From contig NZ_CP146287.1 in NCBI RefSeq assembly GCF_037041345.1, positions 933,501-997,500 of the forward strand: a DNA stretch of 64,000 bases, written 5' to 3'. The notes beneath the pieces are model-generated. The model ran no database searches. It was not told the origin of the DNA and saw only the letters and a list, made by a program, of their open reading frames with translations. The DNA is from Abiotrophia defectiva ATCC 49176 (lineage in GTDB: Bacteria; Bacillota; Bacilli; Lactobacillales; Aerococcaceae). Of the stretch, positions 1-9,000 are shown in pieces; the stretch's first letter is position 1, and each line of letters starts with the position of its first letter. The position numbers were made by a program, and so were the translations under genes.

Positions 1-163
1 CGATGACCTCTTGGCAACAGGTGGGACCATTAAAGCCTCTATCGATCTAGTTGAAAAATTAGGCGGCGTTGTCGTTGGTTGTGCCTTCCTAATTGAACTC
101 GTTGACTTAAACGGGAAAGAAAAATTAGCAGGCTACGACTACAAGGCTTTAATGCAATACTAA
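1..163 (+). CDS. apt: Adenine phosphoribosyltransferase, C-terminal fragment
   Basis: Only the last 53 codons lie in the window; the frame opens at base 2 and stops with TAA at 161-163. DDLLATGGT near the start is the PRPP-binding loop of type I phosphoribosyltransferases. The tail with GCAFLIEL and a final [10 protein letters not shown] fits Apt, which converts adenine and PRPP to AMP in purine salvage in the cytoplasm. The upstream part is cut off by the window edge, so start and promoter cannot be judged. Confidence 0.9.
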   Translation, partial: DDLLATGGTIKASIDLVEKLGGVVVGCAFLIELVDLNGKEKLAGYDYKALMQY

Positions 164-171
164 AAACATCA

Positions 172-203
172 AAAATATGCCCCCAGTCATAGACTGAGGG
201 CAT
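172..203 (-). terminator. Intrinsic terminator between apt and lexA
   Basis: A 12-bp inverted repeat with one mismatch (arms 177-188 and 192-203, three-base loop) lies between the convergent apt and lexA ends. On the minus strand it is followed by a T-rich run (bases 160-176 read in reverse), so it mainly terminates lexA. It may also help stop apt. Confidence 0.75.
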
Positions 204-216
204 GGCTTTAAGAGAC

Positions 217-834
217 TTAGAAATAACGGTAAAGGGAGACAACCTTACCCAGGATGGTCACCTGAGGCAGAATGATATCGTCCATGTGGTCATTTTCTGG
301 CCGTAAGATGACGTGATCGGACTTCTTGAAGAAGGTCTTACAGGTGGCTTCATTATCCTCGGTCATAGCAACTACGACGTCACCATTATTGGCGCTTGCT
401 TGACGGCGGACTGTAATGTAATCTCCATCTAGAATCCCAATATTAACCATGGATTCACCCTTAATCTCTAGCATGAAGAGTTCGCTAGGTTCATAGCGCT
501 CTAGGCCAGGTGGGATAGGGTAGTAATCTGTGGCATGTTCAATGGCCAGAATAGGCGCACCTGCGGCTACTTGACCTAGCAAGGGAATTTGTTGGGGCTG
601 GATGCCCAAGGCTTCCTGGGCTAGGGGAGAAAGTTCGATGGCTCGAGTCTTGCTGGCGTCACGAATAATATAACCAGCCCGTTCTAAACGTGCTAGATGG
701 CCGTGTACAGTTGAAGTAGAAGCAAGTCCTACTGCTGCACCGATTTCCCGAACAGTAGGGGGATAGCCGTTGGCTTCAATGGCCTCATGGATACATGAGA
801 GTATGGTTAATTGCTTAGTGGATAATGTCGTCAT
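217..834 (-). CDS. lexA: LexA SOS repressor
   Basis: 205-residue repressor of the SOS regulon that self-cleaves when RecA filaments form. An N-terminal winged helix (about residues 1-70) is followed by the S24 latent protease domain. The Ala91-Gly92 cleavage bond sits in QVAAGAP, the catalytic Ser128 in GESM, and the catalytic Lys166 in ATCK. The reading frame extends upstream, but the ATG at 834 is preferred because AAGGTGAGG sits just before it and the protein then starts MTTLSTKQ as family members do. A TATAAT -10 (863-868) and the SOS box at 890-903 lie upstream, so it is probably autoregulated. Confidence 0.97.
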   Translation of the reverse strand: MTTLSTKQLTILSCIHEAIEANGYPPTVREIGAAVGLASTSTVHGHLARLERAGYIIRDASKTRAIELSPLAQEALGIQPQQIPLLGQVAAGAPILAIEHATDYYPIPPGLERYEPSELFMLEIKGESMVNIGILDGDYITVRRQASANNGDVVVAMTEDNEATCKTFFKKSDHVILRPENDHMDDIILPQVTILGKVVSLYRYF

Positions 835-862
835 GTCCTCACCTTCCTTATATCTTAAGCCT

Positions 863-892
863 ATTATAGCACACTTATCAATCAAAATGCAA
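863..892 (-). promoter_or_regulatory. lexA promoter
   Basis: Read on the minus strand: -35 TTGCAT (887-892), 18-bp spacer, -10 TATAAT (863-868). The -35 overlaps the first bases of the SOS box, the arrangement expected for autorepression. Confidence 0.7.
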
Positions 893-903
893 ACGAATGT
901 TCG
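890..903. promoter_or_regulatory. LexA (SOS) box
   Basis: CAAACGAATGTTCG matches 13 of 14 positions of the Firmicute LexA operator CGAAC-RNRY-GTTYG. It lies between divergent lexA and the DUF896 gene, overlapping the lexA -35 and ending 12 bases before the DUF896 start, so one LexA dimer could control both genes. Confidence 0.8.
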
Positions 904-915
904 TGGAGGTGTCTA

Positions 916-1167
916 ATGTTATCACCAGAAAAAATTGAGCGCATCAATGTCTTAGCACGTAAGAAGAAAAGTGAGGGTTTAAACCCTGAAGAAGCCCAAG
1001 AACAAGCGGCTTTACGCCAAGAATACTTGGCTAGCTTACGCCATGGCATGCGCAATCATATTGAAGGTATGAAGATTGTCGACCAAGAGGGGACCGATGT
1101 GACCCCTGACAAACTCAAACAGATTCAAAAAGAAAAGAAAATTCATAACCGTCATTTAGAAGATTAG
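916..1167 (+). CDS. ynzC: DUF896 (YnzC-type) small SOS-associated protein
   Basis: 83-residue protein with the DUF896 signature: an N-terminal helical pair beginning [20 protein letters not shown], then [23 protein letters not shown]. In Bacillus the YnzC family is encoded next to lexA and is damage-inducible; its exact function is unknown. Here the gene is divergent from lexA with an SOS box directly upstream and a GGAGG ribosome binding site. Its own promoter is not obvious. Confidence 0.9.
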   Translation: MLSPEKIERINVLARKKKSEGLNPEEAQEQAALRQEYLASLRHGMRNHIEGMKIVDQEGTDVTPDKLKQIQKEKKIHNRHLED

Positions 1168-1234
1168 ACTAGGCTTTTGACGGAAAGTTGTGTAAAATAG
1201 AAGAGTAATATGAAAAGAAAGTGAGGAGAAGGCA

Positions 1235-1450
1235 GTGCAAACATGGATTTGGTTAATCATTGTCGTAGTCGCCTTAATCGGTGGATTTGTTGGTGGCTTC
1301 TTTATGGCGCGCCGTTACATGATGAAATACTTTAAGGAAAACCCACCAATTGATGAGCGCATGATTACGCAAATGATGGCTTCAATGGGTCAAAAACCAT
1401 CTAAGAAGAAGGTTCAACAAATCATGGCCCAAATGAAGGTTCGTCAATAA
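1235..1450 (+). CDS. yneF: UPF0154 (YneF) membrane protein
   Basis: 71 residues with a GTG start preceded by GTGAGGAGA. One N-terminal transmembrane helix with small-residue GG motifs (about residues 4-24) is followed by a charged cytoplasmic part containing NPPIDERMITQMMASMGQKP, the conserved block of the UPF0154/YneF family. In Bacillus yneF is also near lexA. The function is unknown. Confidence 0.9.
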   Translation: MQTWIWLIIVVVALIGGFVGGFFMARRYMMKYFKENPPIDERMITQMMASMGQKPSKKKVQQIMAQMKVRQ

Positions 1451-1461
1451 TCAAGAGAATC

Positions 1462-1489
1462 AAAGTCCGCCTAATGGTGGACTTTTTCT
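1462..1489 (+). terminator. Terminator after yneF
   Basis: Ten-bp stem (1462-1471 with 1477-1486, one G-T pair), loop TAATG region, then a T run. Confidence 0.85.
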
Positions 1490-1577
1490 TATCTAGGCGC
1501 TTTACTTACAGATGAAAAGTCCTAGCAAACGTGGTACACTATAAGAGTATTGAAAGTCAAATTGAGGAGGAAGCTCT

Positions 1578-2018
1578 ATGTCTATTATCAAGGAAAATTT
1601 CGACAAACTCATTGCTGAGAAAGAACTACCAGCTGAATACTTGGAGATTGAAGGAGGCCACCATCTCTATCGTTTCCGTTTTGGTGTAACCCCAGTTCGG
1701 GACTTGATTGTGGAAGTCATTGTTCAAAATTCAGATTTACCATATTGTGATGCTCAAGTCATCTACCGCCATGTTCACATGTTGAAAGACTATAAGCAAC
1801 GTGCGCAAGCCTTGGAATTGATTAACGAATTAAATGAAACTCGTACCGGTTATTTTGCCCTTTATTTAGCGGGTGATGGGGAAATCTTCCAACGTAACTT
1901 GATGCGGGCTAGCGTGGACCCACAACCGCTCTATGAAACCATTGTCTATGGTTCAGCTATTGCGAAGGATATGGTAGAAGCCTTAACTGCTGGTTTAGGA
2001 CCTTCTGCTGAGGTGTAA
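1578..2018 (+). CDS. Conserved hypothetical protein, possible YbjN-like fold
   Basis: 146 residues, no signal peptide or membrane segment, good GAGGAGG ribosome binding site. The pattern of an N-terminal helix (ENFDKLIAEKELPAEYLE), several strands (HLYRFRFGVTPVRDLIVEVIVQ), and helices with ALELINELNETRTGYFALYL resembles the YbjN/type III chaperone-like fold, but that is only a visual impression. It ends seven bases before yitT and may be cotranscribed with it. No function is assigned. Confidence 0.6.
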   Translation: MSIIKENFDKLIAEKELPAEYLEIEGGHHLYRFRFGVTPVRDLIVEVIVQNSDLPYCDAQVIYRHVHMLKDYKQRAQALELINELNETRTGYFALYLAGDGEIFQRNLMRASVDPQPLYETIVYGSAIAKDMVEALTAGLGPSAEV

Positions 2019-2024
2019 CACTTC

Positions 2025-2930
2025 ATGCTGACGTCTTTTGTTCGCTCCAGTCAAGGACAAAGAATCCTGTCCGGTGTCGTATTATGGCTTTCAGCCCTAT
2101 GTTTTGCAGTTGCCCTCAACTTATTCTATGTTCCTAATCTGATTTTTTCTAATGGCGTGCCTGGCTTGGCGCAAATTATCTTGGCCATCTTCAAGGATAC
2201 GCCCCTAGCGAATCTCTTAACGGCTGGTAATCTCTATTTCATTCTCAATATTCCCTTGATGATTCTGAGTTGGCTCTATCTAGGACGGCGTTTTTCAATC
2301 TTGACCGTGACCAGTATTTTCCTGTCCACCTTAGTAAGTAACTGGGTGCCGATTCAACAAGTGACCGATAATACCTTGTTAGCTGCAATCGCTGGTGGGG
2401 TGATTTCGGGTATCGGGGTCGGGCTCTTGATTAAGTTTGGTATGTCCAGTGGAGGCTTTGATATTATTGCCCTCTTGATTGCTAAGAAAACAGGGCGCAA
2501 TGTCGGCTTTATGTCCTTTTTGACCAATGGTTTGGTCATAGTTGGAGCTGGCTTCCTTAATAGTTGGGAATATGCTCTCTACAGTTGTATTGCCATCTTT
2601 ATTGCAGGCATGGTTATTGATGCTATCCATACAGGTGAGCAACGTTTGACTGCTTTTGTGATTTGCCAAGACCCTAACCAAGTGGTCAAGGCCATTCAGG
2701 AGCGGGTCATCCGTGGCGTCACTCTCTTAGAAGGGCAGGGTGCCTTTTCGCATCAGCCCAAGCAAGTCCTAATGGTAGTCTTAAGTCGTTATGAACTCTA
2801 TGATTTGCAGCAAGCAGTGCTTTCAGTTGATTCCCAGGCCTTCATTAATGTGGTCCAGTCCACCATGGTGACCGGTAATTTCTTAAATCGTCAGCAACAG
2901 GCCGACTTTAGAAAAGAATCAGTTGTTTAA
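2025..2930 (+). CDS. YitT family membrane protein (DUF161 plus DUF2179)
   Basis: 301 residues. About five hydrophobic segments in residues 15-205 carry the family glycine-rich stretch IAGGVISGIGVGLLIKFGMS-SGGFD. A C-terminal soluble DUF2179 domain (about 215-290) has TLLEGQGAFSHQPKQVLMVV and DSQAFINVV. YitT proteins are widespread integral membrane proteins of Firmicutes whose substrate or role is not settled. The start at 2025 follows the upstream gene closely. Confidence 0.85.
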   Translation: MLTSFVRSSQGQRILSGVVLWLSALCFAVALNLFYVPNLIFSNGVPGLAQIILAIFKDTPLANLLTAGNLYFILNIPLMILSWLYLGRRFSILTVTSIFLSTLVSNWVPIQQVTDNTLLAAIAGGVISGIGVGLLIKFGMSSGGFDIIALLIAKKTGRNVGFMSFLTNGLVIVGAGFLNSWEYALYSCIAIFIAGMVIDAIHTGEQRLTAFVICQDPNQVVKAIQERVIRGVTLLEGQGAFSHQPKQVLMVVLSRYELYDLQQAVLSVDSQAFINVVQSTMVTGNFLNRQQQADFRKESVV

Positions 2931-2935
2931 TGATC

Positions 2936-2968
2936 AAATCCCTTCTGATAGTTTCAGAGGGGATTTTT
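2936..2968 (+). terminator. Terminator after yitT
   Basis: Inverted repeat AAATCCCTTCTGA with TCAGAGGGGATTT, short loop, trailing T run. Confidence 0.85.
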
Positions 2969-2999
2969 AGTTTAAATCGTTTCAATCAGAGGCAGAGTT

Positions 3000-3008
3000 T
3001 GTTATAAT
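3000..3008 (+). promoter_or_regulatory. Extended -10 promoter for uppS-cdsA
   Basis: TGTTATAAT (TGn plus perfect TATAAT) 32 bases before the uppS ATG; no good -35 is visible. Confidence 0.6.
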
Positions 3009-3039
3009 ATAGTGGAATTTGAAGACAGGAGGGCTTGGC

Positions 3040-3771
3040 ATGGCTGACTTAAGTAAGGTACCTGCGCACGTTGCGCTCATTATGGATGGAAATGGCCGAT
3101 GGGCTAAGAAACGCTTCCTACCTCGGGTAGCAGGACACAAAAAAGGTGTCGATACCATTAAGAAAATCACCAAACGTGCCAATCAACTGGGCGTTAAGAT
3201 GCTGACGGTCTATGCCTTCTCAACTGAGAACTGGAAACGACCTGAACAAGAAGTCAGCTTCTTGATGAAGTTGCCTAAGGAGTTTTTTGCCAAGTTTGTG
3301 CCTGAGTTATTGGAACAGAATGTGCGGGTAGAGACCATTGGTGACTTGGAAGGACTGCCAGAAGCCACTCGCAAGGTCCTCAAGCAAGCTATTGCCGATA
3401 CGGCTCATTGTACTGGCCTGATTTTGAACTTTGCCATCAACTATGGCTCTCAAGACGAACTTTGCCATGCGGTTCAGACTTTAGCCCGTCAGGTAGCTGA
3501 GGGCACTTTGAAGCCGGAAGACATCACCCCTGACTTAATTGGCCAAAATTTAGAAACTGCCAAGTTTGGTTCATTAGCCAATCCGGACTTGATTATCCGG
3601 ACCAGTGGGGAAGAGCGTCTCAGCAACTTCCTACTCTGGCAGGCGGCTTATAGTGAGTTCTATTTCACTGAACGTTTGTGGCCTGATTTTGATGAAGGCG
3701 ATTTTGACCAAGCCCTAGCGGTCTATGCCAGCCGACAACGACGATTTGGAAAGGTGTTGGATACTGAATGA
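3040..3771 (+). CDS. uppS: Undecaprenyl diphosphate synthase (UPP synthase)
   Basis: 243 residues from the ATG at 3040, chosen because AGGAGGG lies seven bases upstream and the longer frame would begin at a TTG inside that leader. cis-Prenyltransferase that adds isopentenyl units to farnesyl diphosphate to make the C55 carrier for peptidoglycan and other wall polymers. Catalytic Asp16 is in MDGNGRWA, FSTENWKRP follows, and the C-terminal RTSGEERLSNFLLWQAAYSE signature is complete. The ATGA overlap with cdsA indicates translational coupling. Confidence 0.97.
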   Translation: MADLSKVPAHVALIMDGNGRWAKKRFLPRVAGHKKGVDTIKKITKRANQLGVKMLTVYAFSTENWKRPEQEVSFLMKLPKEFFAKFVPELLEQNVRVETIGDLEGLPEATRKVLKQAIADTAHCTGLILNFAINYGSQDELCHAVQTLARQVAEGTLKPEDITPDLIGQNLETAKFGSLANPDLIIRTSGEERLSNFLLWQAAYSEFYFTERLWPDFDEGDFDQALAVYASRQRRFGKVLDTE

Positions 3772-4562
3772 AAGTAAGAGTAATCAGCGCCCTAGCGGCC
3801 TTGGCCGTCCTGATTCCGGTTGTGGTGGTAGGGGGCAAGGTTTTTACGGGCATGTTCTTAATTTTAGGGGTTATGGCCTTATTTGAATTAGCCAATATGA
3901 AGAAGATTGAATACTTCAACTTGGTCGGGGTCATTGCAACCATTGCGGTTGCCCTCATGATACTGCCCAGTAACTATCAATCTGCCTTGATTCCAGGTCT
4001 TAAATTTACCTATCTCTTCTATATTTGCTGTATGTTGCTTTTAGTCCTGACGGTCTACGAGTACAAGACCTTTAACATTGAAGAAGCAGCTCTTTTGATT
4101 TTTGGTGCCCTCTACATTGGCTATGGCTTCCGTTACTTGATTGAGTTACGACAAATTAGTTTGGACTTAGTTATTTTCCAATTTGCAATTATTTTTGCAA
4201 CGGATTCTGGGGCTTATATCGTTGGCCGACGTTTCGGCAAGCATAAGCTAGCGCCTCAATTGAGTCCTAATAAGACCATTGAAGGTTCGCTAGGTGGAAT
4301 TGTCAGTGCGGTCGTCATCGCAGTGCTCTATAATTACTTCTTCGATCCACATTTAGGGGGCTCAGAGCACTATATTTTACTGGCCATGGCCTTGTCAGTT
4401 TTAGGTCAGCTAGGAGATTTGGTAGAGTCAGCCTTTAAGCGGCATTTTGGGGTCAAGGACTCTGGTAAGTTCCTGCCGGGCCATGGCGGGGTCTTAGATC
4501 GCTTTGATTCAACCCTTTTTACCAGTTTTCTACTCATGACCTGGTTTAACTGGTTAAAATAG
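3768..4562 (+). CDS. cdsA: Phosphatidate cytidylyltransferase
   Basis: 264-residue integral membrane enzyme that makes CDP-diacylglycerol from phosphatidate and CTP. There are about eight hydrophobic segments. The diagnostic signature is intact near the C terminus: SAFKRHFGVKDSGKFLPGHG followed by GVLDRFDS. It overlaps uppS by four bases and is closed by a strong terminator, so uppS-cdsA forms a two-gene operon. dxr, often next in related clusters, is absent, consistent with a mevalonate-pathway organism. Confidence 0.97.
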   Translation: MKVRVISALAALAVLIPVVVVGGKVFTGMFLILGVMALFELANMKKIEYFNLVGVIATIAVALMILPSNYQSALIPGLKFTYLFYICCMLLLVLTVYEYKTFNIEEAALLIFGALYIGYGFRYLIELRQISLDLVIFQFAIIFATDSGAYIVGRRFGKHKLAPQLSPNKTIEGSLGGIVSAVVIAVLYNYFFDPHLGGSEHYILLAMALSVLGQLGDLVESAFKRHFGVKDSGKFLPGHGGVLDRFDSTLFTSFLLMTWFNWLK

Positions 4563-4570
4563 TGCTCATG

Positions 4571-4610
4571 TCAACCAAACTCTATCCTTTGAGTTTGGTT
4601 GACTATTTTT
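4571..4610 (+). terminator. Terminator after cdsA
   Basis: Perfect 12-bp stem (4571-4582 with 4591-4602), eight-base loop, followed by ATTTTT. Confidence 0.9.
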
Positions 4611-4691
4611 GCATTATGGGCCTAATTAGGGTATATTTAAGAGGTTAAGTTAAGTAAATTTTTGAATTGAAATAGATAAAGGATGTTGACC

Positions 4692-5960
4692 ATGCAAGCA
4701 TTGATTGTATTTTTACTTGTTTTTACCGTGATCGTAAGTATTCATGAATTCGGCCATTTTTACTTTGCCCGTAAGGCTGGTATCCTGGTGCGCGAATTTG
4801 CCATTGGGATGGGGCCTAAGCTCTTCAGCCATCAGGGCAAGGACGGCGTACTCTATACCATTCGCATGATTCCCTTGGGAGGCTATGTTCGTCTAGCAGG
4901 GCTAGGTGAGGATCAAGATGCAGTTCAAGCCGGTATGCAAGTAGGCCTTGTCTTGAATGAAGCCGGGCTAGTGACCCGCATTAATACCTCGAAAGTGGCC
5001 CTTGAAGACGAAGTACCAGTGCAAGTGGATCAGTTGGATTTAACGGATGCCATGACTATTACAGGCTTACCGCTGGGCAGTCAAGACTTGGTTACCTATC
5101 AAGTGGATCACAAGGCCCGCATCATTGAAGCAGATGGGTCTAGTATCCAAGTGGCACCGCGTCAAGTCACTTATGGCGCCGCTAAGCCATGGGCTAAGTT
5201 CATGACCAATGTAGCGGGACCGATGAATAACTTTATCCTCTCTATTTTAATCTTTGTTGTAGTGGCCTTTGTCCGCCCAGGCGGTGTACCGGTTGAGGCC
5301 AATGTCTTAGGTTATATTGAACCAGATTCGCCTGCTGCCCAAGCAGGGCTACAGGCAGGTGACCGGATTGATGCTATTGGTCAAACTAAGGTTTCCAACT
5401 GGCGTCAAATGGTGCAAGCTATTCAATCCAAGCCAGGTCAAACGGTAGATTTCTCAGTCCATCGTGGCGACCAAGACTTGACATTACCAGTTGCTATCCG
5501 GGCTGACCAAGTGGATCAAGCAACGATTGGGCGAATTGGCGTAGCGCAACCAGAGACTCAAGATCTCTGGGCAAAAATTGCTTATGGCTTCACCGCAACT
5601 TGGTCTCAAATCACGGGTGTAGCGGCAGCAATTGTGGGTATCTTCCTTCGTGGCCTCAACCTCAATCAGTTTGGTGGGCCCGTGGCAATTGCCAAGATTA
5701 CCTCTGAAGCAGCTTCTCAGGGTTTCATGCCAGTGCTAGTTCTAACCGGTTTGCTGTCAGCCAATATTGGCGCCTTCAACCTATTACCAATTCCTGCCTT
5801 GGATGGAGGTAAGATTGTGCTTAATGCCATTGAGGGTGTGCGAGGCAAGCCCCTATCTCAAGAAAAAGAAGGGATTTTAACCATTATTGGAGCCCTAATC
5901 TTAGTGGCCTTTATGCTGGCGGTCACCTGGAATGATATCAGCCGACTCTTCCAACCATAA
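4692..5960 (+). CDS. rseP: Site-2 intramembrane metalloprotease RseP/Eep
   Basis: 422 residues from the ATG at 4692; an earlier in-frame ATG at 4683 overlaps the AAAGGA ribosome binding site and is unlikely. Zinc ligands are HEFGH at residues 18-22 in the first transmembrane helix. A PDZ domain contains GYIEPDSPAAQAGLQAGDRI, and a C-terminal helix carries NLLPIPALDGGK, which supplies the Asp ligand. In enterococci the ortholog Eep processes pheromone lipoprotein signal peptides and anti-sigma factors. Monocistronic here, between two terminators. Confidence 0.95.
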   Translation: MQALIVFLLVFTVIVSIHEFGHFYFARKAGILVREFAIGMGPKLFSHQGKDGVLYTIRMIPLGGYVRLAGLGEDQDAVQAGMQVGLVLNEAGLVTRINTSKVALEDEVPVQVDQLDLTDAMTITGLPLGSQDLVTYQVDHKARIIEADGSSIQVAPRQVTYGAAKPWAKFMTNVAGPMNNFILSILIFVVVAFVRPGGVPVEANVLGYIEPDSPAAQAGLQAGDRIDAIGQTKVSNWRQMVQAIQSKPGQTVDFSVHRGDQDLTLPVAIRADQVDQATIGRIGVAQPETQDLWAKIAYGFTATWSQITGVAAAIVGIFLRGLNLNQFGGPVAIAKITSEAASQGFMPVLVLTGLLSANIGAFNLLPIPALDGGKIVLNAIEGVRGKPLSQEKEGILTIIGALILVAFMLAVTWNDISRLFQP

Positions 5961-5969
5961 TTTTGAGTA

Positions 5970-5999
5970 AGAGATCTACCGAGGGTAGGTCTCTTTTTT
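5970..5999 (+). terminator. Terminator after rseP
   Basis: Eleven-bp stem (5970-5980 with 5984-5994, one G-T pair), three-base loop, T run. Confidence 0.88.
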
Positions 6000-6033
6000 A
6001 GCATGGCCCTCAGGTGATTTTAAAGGGGGCTTA

Positions 6034-6042
6034 TGCTATAAT
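6034..6042 (+). promoter_or_regulatory. Extended -10 promoter for polC
   Basis: TGCTATAAT, 38 bases upstream of the polC start; the -35 region is weak. Confidence 0.6.
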
Positions 6043-6079
6043 AAGAGGGTATGTAAATCACCGTGGACGGAGGGAACTT

Positions 6080-9000
6080 ATGGCCAAGAATCGCCAATTA
6101 TTTGAACATCTATTGGACCAAATTGGGCTGCAGGACGCAGACATGCTGGCCCAACTGGCCCAGACTCAGATTGAATCGGTTAAGGTTCATGCTAAGTCTG
6201 GGGAATGGCATTTTACCTTAAGTCAGGTTGAACGCCTCCATCCCCACGTCTATGAAGCCCTTATGCACCATATGCGTCTAGCCTTCGAGGGCATTGCCAA
6301 GACTGAAGTCTGGTGGAATTATCAAGCACCGACTAAACTAGATGAGAGTCAAATGCTAGATTACTGGCAATCCATTTTAGGGGTAATGGGACAGGAATCG
6401 AGCTTTATTAAGCGCGCTTTGGCTAATGCTACTTATCAGGTCAAGGATGGCCAAATCCAAGTTGGCTTGGCGACTGAAGATCAAGTTCAGGTGGTTAAAA
6501 CCCGCTATGACCAAGCCTTCAAACTCAAACTGGCCCAAAACCAATTGAATGACTGGGAACTAGTCTATCTGGTAGATGATAAGGCCAGCGAGCAGGCTAA
6601 GCTTCAGGCTCAACAACATCTAGCCTCTGAGGTGGAGCGCGAGCGGCAAGAACTGGCTCAATTAGAACAACGACGCCAAGAACAAAGCAAGGTGGTCGTA
6701 GAGAACACCGACATTCCTCAAATTGGTAAGGACATCCCCGATACGCCAGCCATTTCGATTCAGGAAGTCTACGACAATCCCTTTAATCAGATCATTGAAG
6801 GTTATATTTTCGACTATGAAGTCCGCGAGCTCCGCTCAGGTTCCCAGATCATGATTATGAAGGTGACCGACTATACTTCCTCTATTACGGCCAAACTAAT
6901 GGCAGGGCGTAACATTAAGAAGGAATCCTTTGGCCTCTTTAAGAAGGGGGATTGGGTCCGCCTAGAAGGTAGCCTTAAGGCTGATAACTTTACAGGAGAG
7001 ATGGACTTCTCGCCGCGTAGTATTCGCAAAATTTCCAAGGCCTCACGCCAAGACCAGGGGGTAGACGGTGCCAAACGGATTGAGTTGCATCTGCACTCCA
7101 ATATGAGTCAAATGGATGCCACCAACAAGGTTGGTGACTTGATTGCTCAAGCAGCTGCCTGGGGCCATTCAGCCATTGCCATTACCGACCATGCGGGCGC
7201 TCAGGCCTTTCCTGATGCCTATGCAGCAGGTAAGAAACATGGCATTAAGGTTCTCTACGGGATTGAAGCCAATGTGGTCAATGACGGTGAACCGATTGCC
7301 TATAATCCACAAGCCATTAACTTAGATCAGGCGACCTATGTTGTCTTTGACGTGGAGACCACGGGTCTGTCTTCTGTCTATGACCGCATCATTGAGTTAG
7401 CAGCGGTTAAAATGCGCGATGGCGAGGTTATCGGTACTTTCGAAGCCTTTATCAATCCTGGTTATCCTTTGTCGGCCATGATTACCGAATTGACGGGGAT
7501 TACCGACGCTATGTTAGCCGATGCGCCACCAGAAGAAGAGGTCATGGCGCGCTTTGCTAAATTTTCCAAAGATACCATTCTCGTGGCTCACAATGCGAGC
7601 TTTGATATGGGCTTCCTCAATAAGACCTATGCGCGTCTGGGTATGCCAGTGTCTGATCAGCCAGTTATTGATACGCTGGAGTTATCACGTTTGGTTAACC
7701 CTGACATGCGTTCCCATCGTTTGAATATCTTGGCTAAGCATTATGGCGTGACCTTGGAACAACACCACCGGGCCGTTTACGACTCTGAGACAACTGGTTA
7801 TGTCTGCTATAAGCTATTGGATCAAGCCAAAGAACAATATGGCATGGTCCGTCATGACCAGCTCAACGAGCAAGTAGGGAAAGGGGACAGCTATAAGCAG
7901 GCTCGACCTTTCCATGCCACCTTGATTGCTAAAAACCAAGAAGGGCTTAAAGACCTCTTTAAGTTAATTTCAGCCTCTAATGTCCAATACTTCTTCCGTG
8001 AGCCCCGTATTCCACGCAGCTTGTTGACCAAGTATCGGGACAATCTCTTAGTTGGGACAGCTTGTTCCAATGGGGAAGTCTTTACTGCCATGATGCAAAA
8101 GGGCTACGATGAAGCGGAGAAGCTGGTAGATTTCTATGATTACATCGAACTACAACCTAAGTCTGTCTATGGACCCTTGATCGAGACGGAATTAATTCGT
8201 AGCGAAGCTGACTTAGAAACCATCATGAGAGAGATGATGCGACTGGGTCAATACAAGAACAAGCTAGTAGTGGCGACAGGGGATGTCCACTACTTGGAAC
8301 CTAAGGATGCTATTTACCGCGAAATTCTCTTGCGTTCCATGAAGATTAATGCCAATCGGACCTTGCATCTGCCGCCTGTTCATTTCCGTACGACAGATGA
8401 GATGGTGGCAGAATTCGACTTTATGGGACGAGACCAAGCCTATGATCTTGTCATCACCAATCCTCAGAAGATTGCGGATATGGTGGAAGAAGTTGAAGTC
8501 ATCAAGGACAAACTCTATACGCCAAATATTCCTGGCGCCAATGAAGAGATTACGGAACTCTCCTATAAACGAGCCAGAGAGCTCTACGGCGATCCTCTGC
8601 CTGAGATTGTTGAGAAGCGGATTGAAAAGGAACTCAAGTCCATTATTGGTAATGGATTTGCCGTTATTTATCTGATTTCGCAGAAGTTGGTCCACAAGTC
8701 AGTATCTGACGGCTACCTAGTGGGTTCGCGGGGGTCGGTGGGTTCTTCCTTAGTGGCGACCTTGACGGGTATTACGGAGGTCAACCCTCTAGCTCCACAT
8801 TATTATTGTCCAAACTGCCAATATTCGGAGTTTATTGCTGACGGTTCGGTTGGCTCGGGTTATGACCTGCCAGCCAAAGACTGTCCTCACTGTGGCCACG
8901 CCCTTAACAAGGATGGGCAGGATATCCCATTCGAAACCTTCCTTGGCTTCTATGGCGACAAGGTACCCGATATTGATTTGAACTTCTCTGGGGCCTATCA

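Noticed and set aside
2379-2681. 100-codon minus-strand frame opposite yitT
   Set aside because: Lies wholly within a well-supported membrane protein gene and has no translation signals or recognisable motifs.
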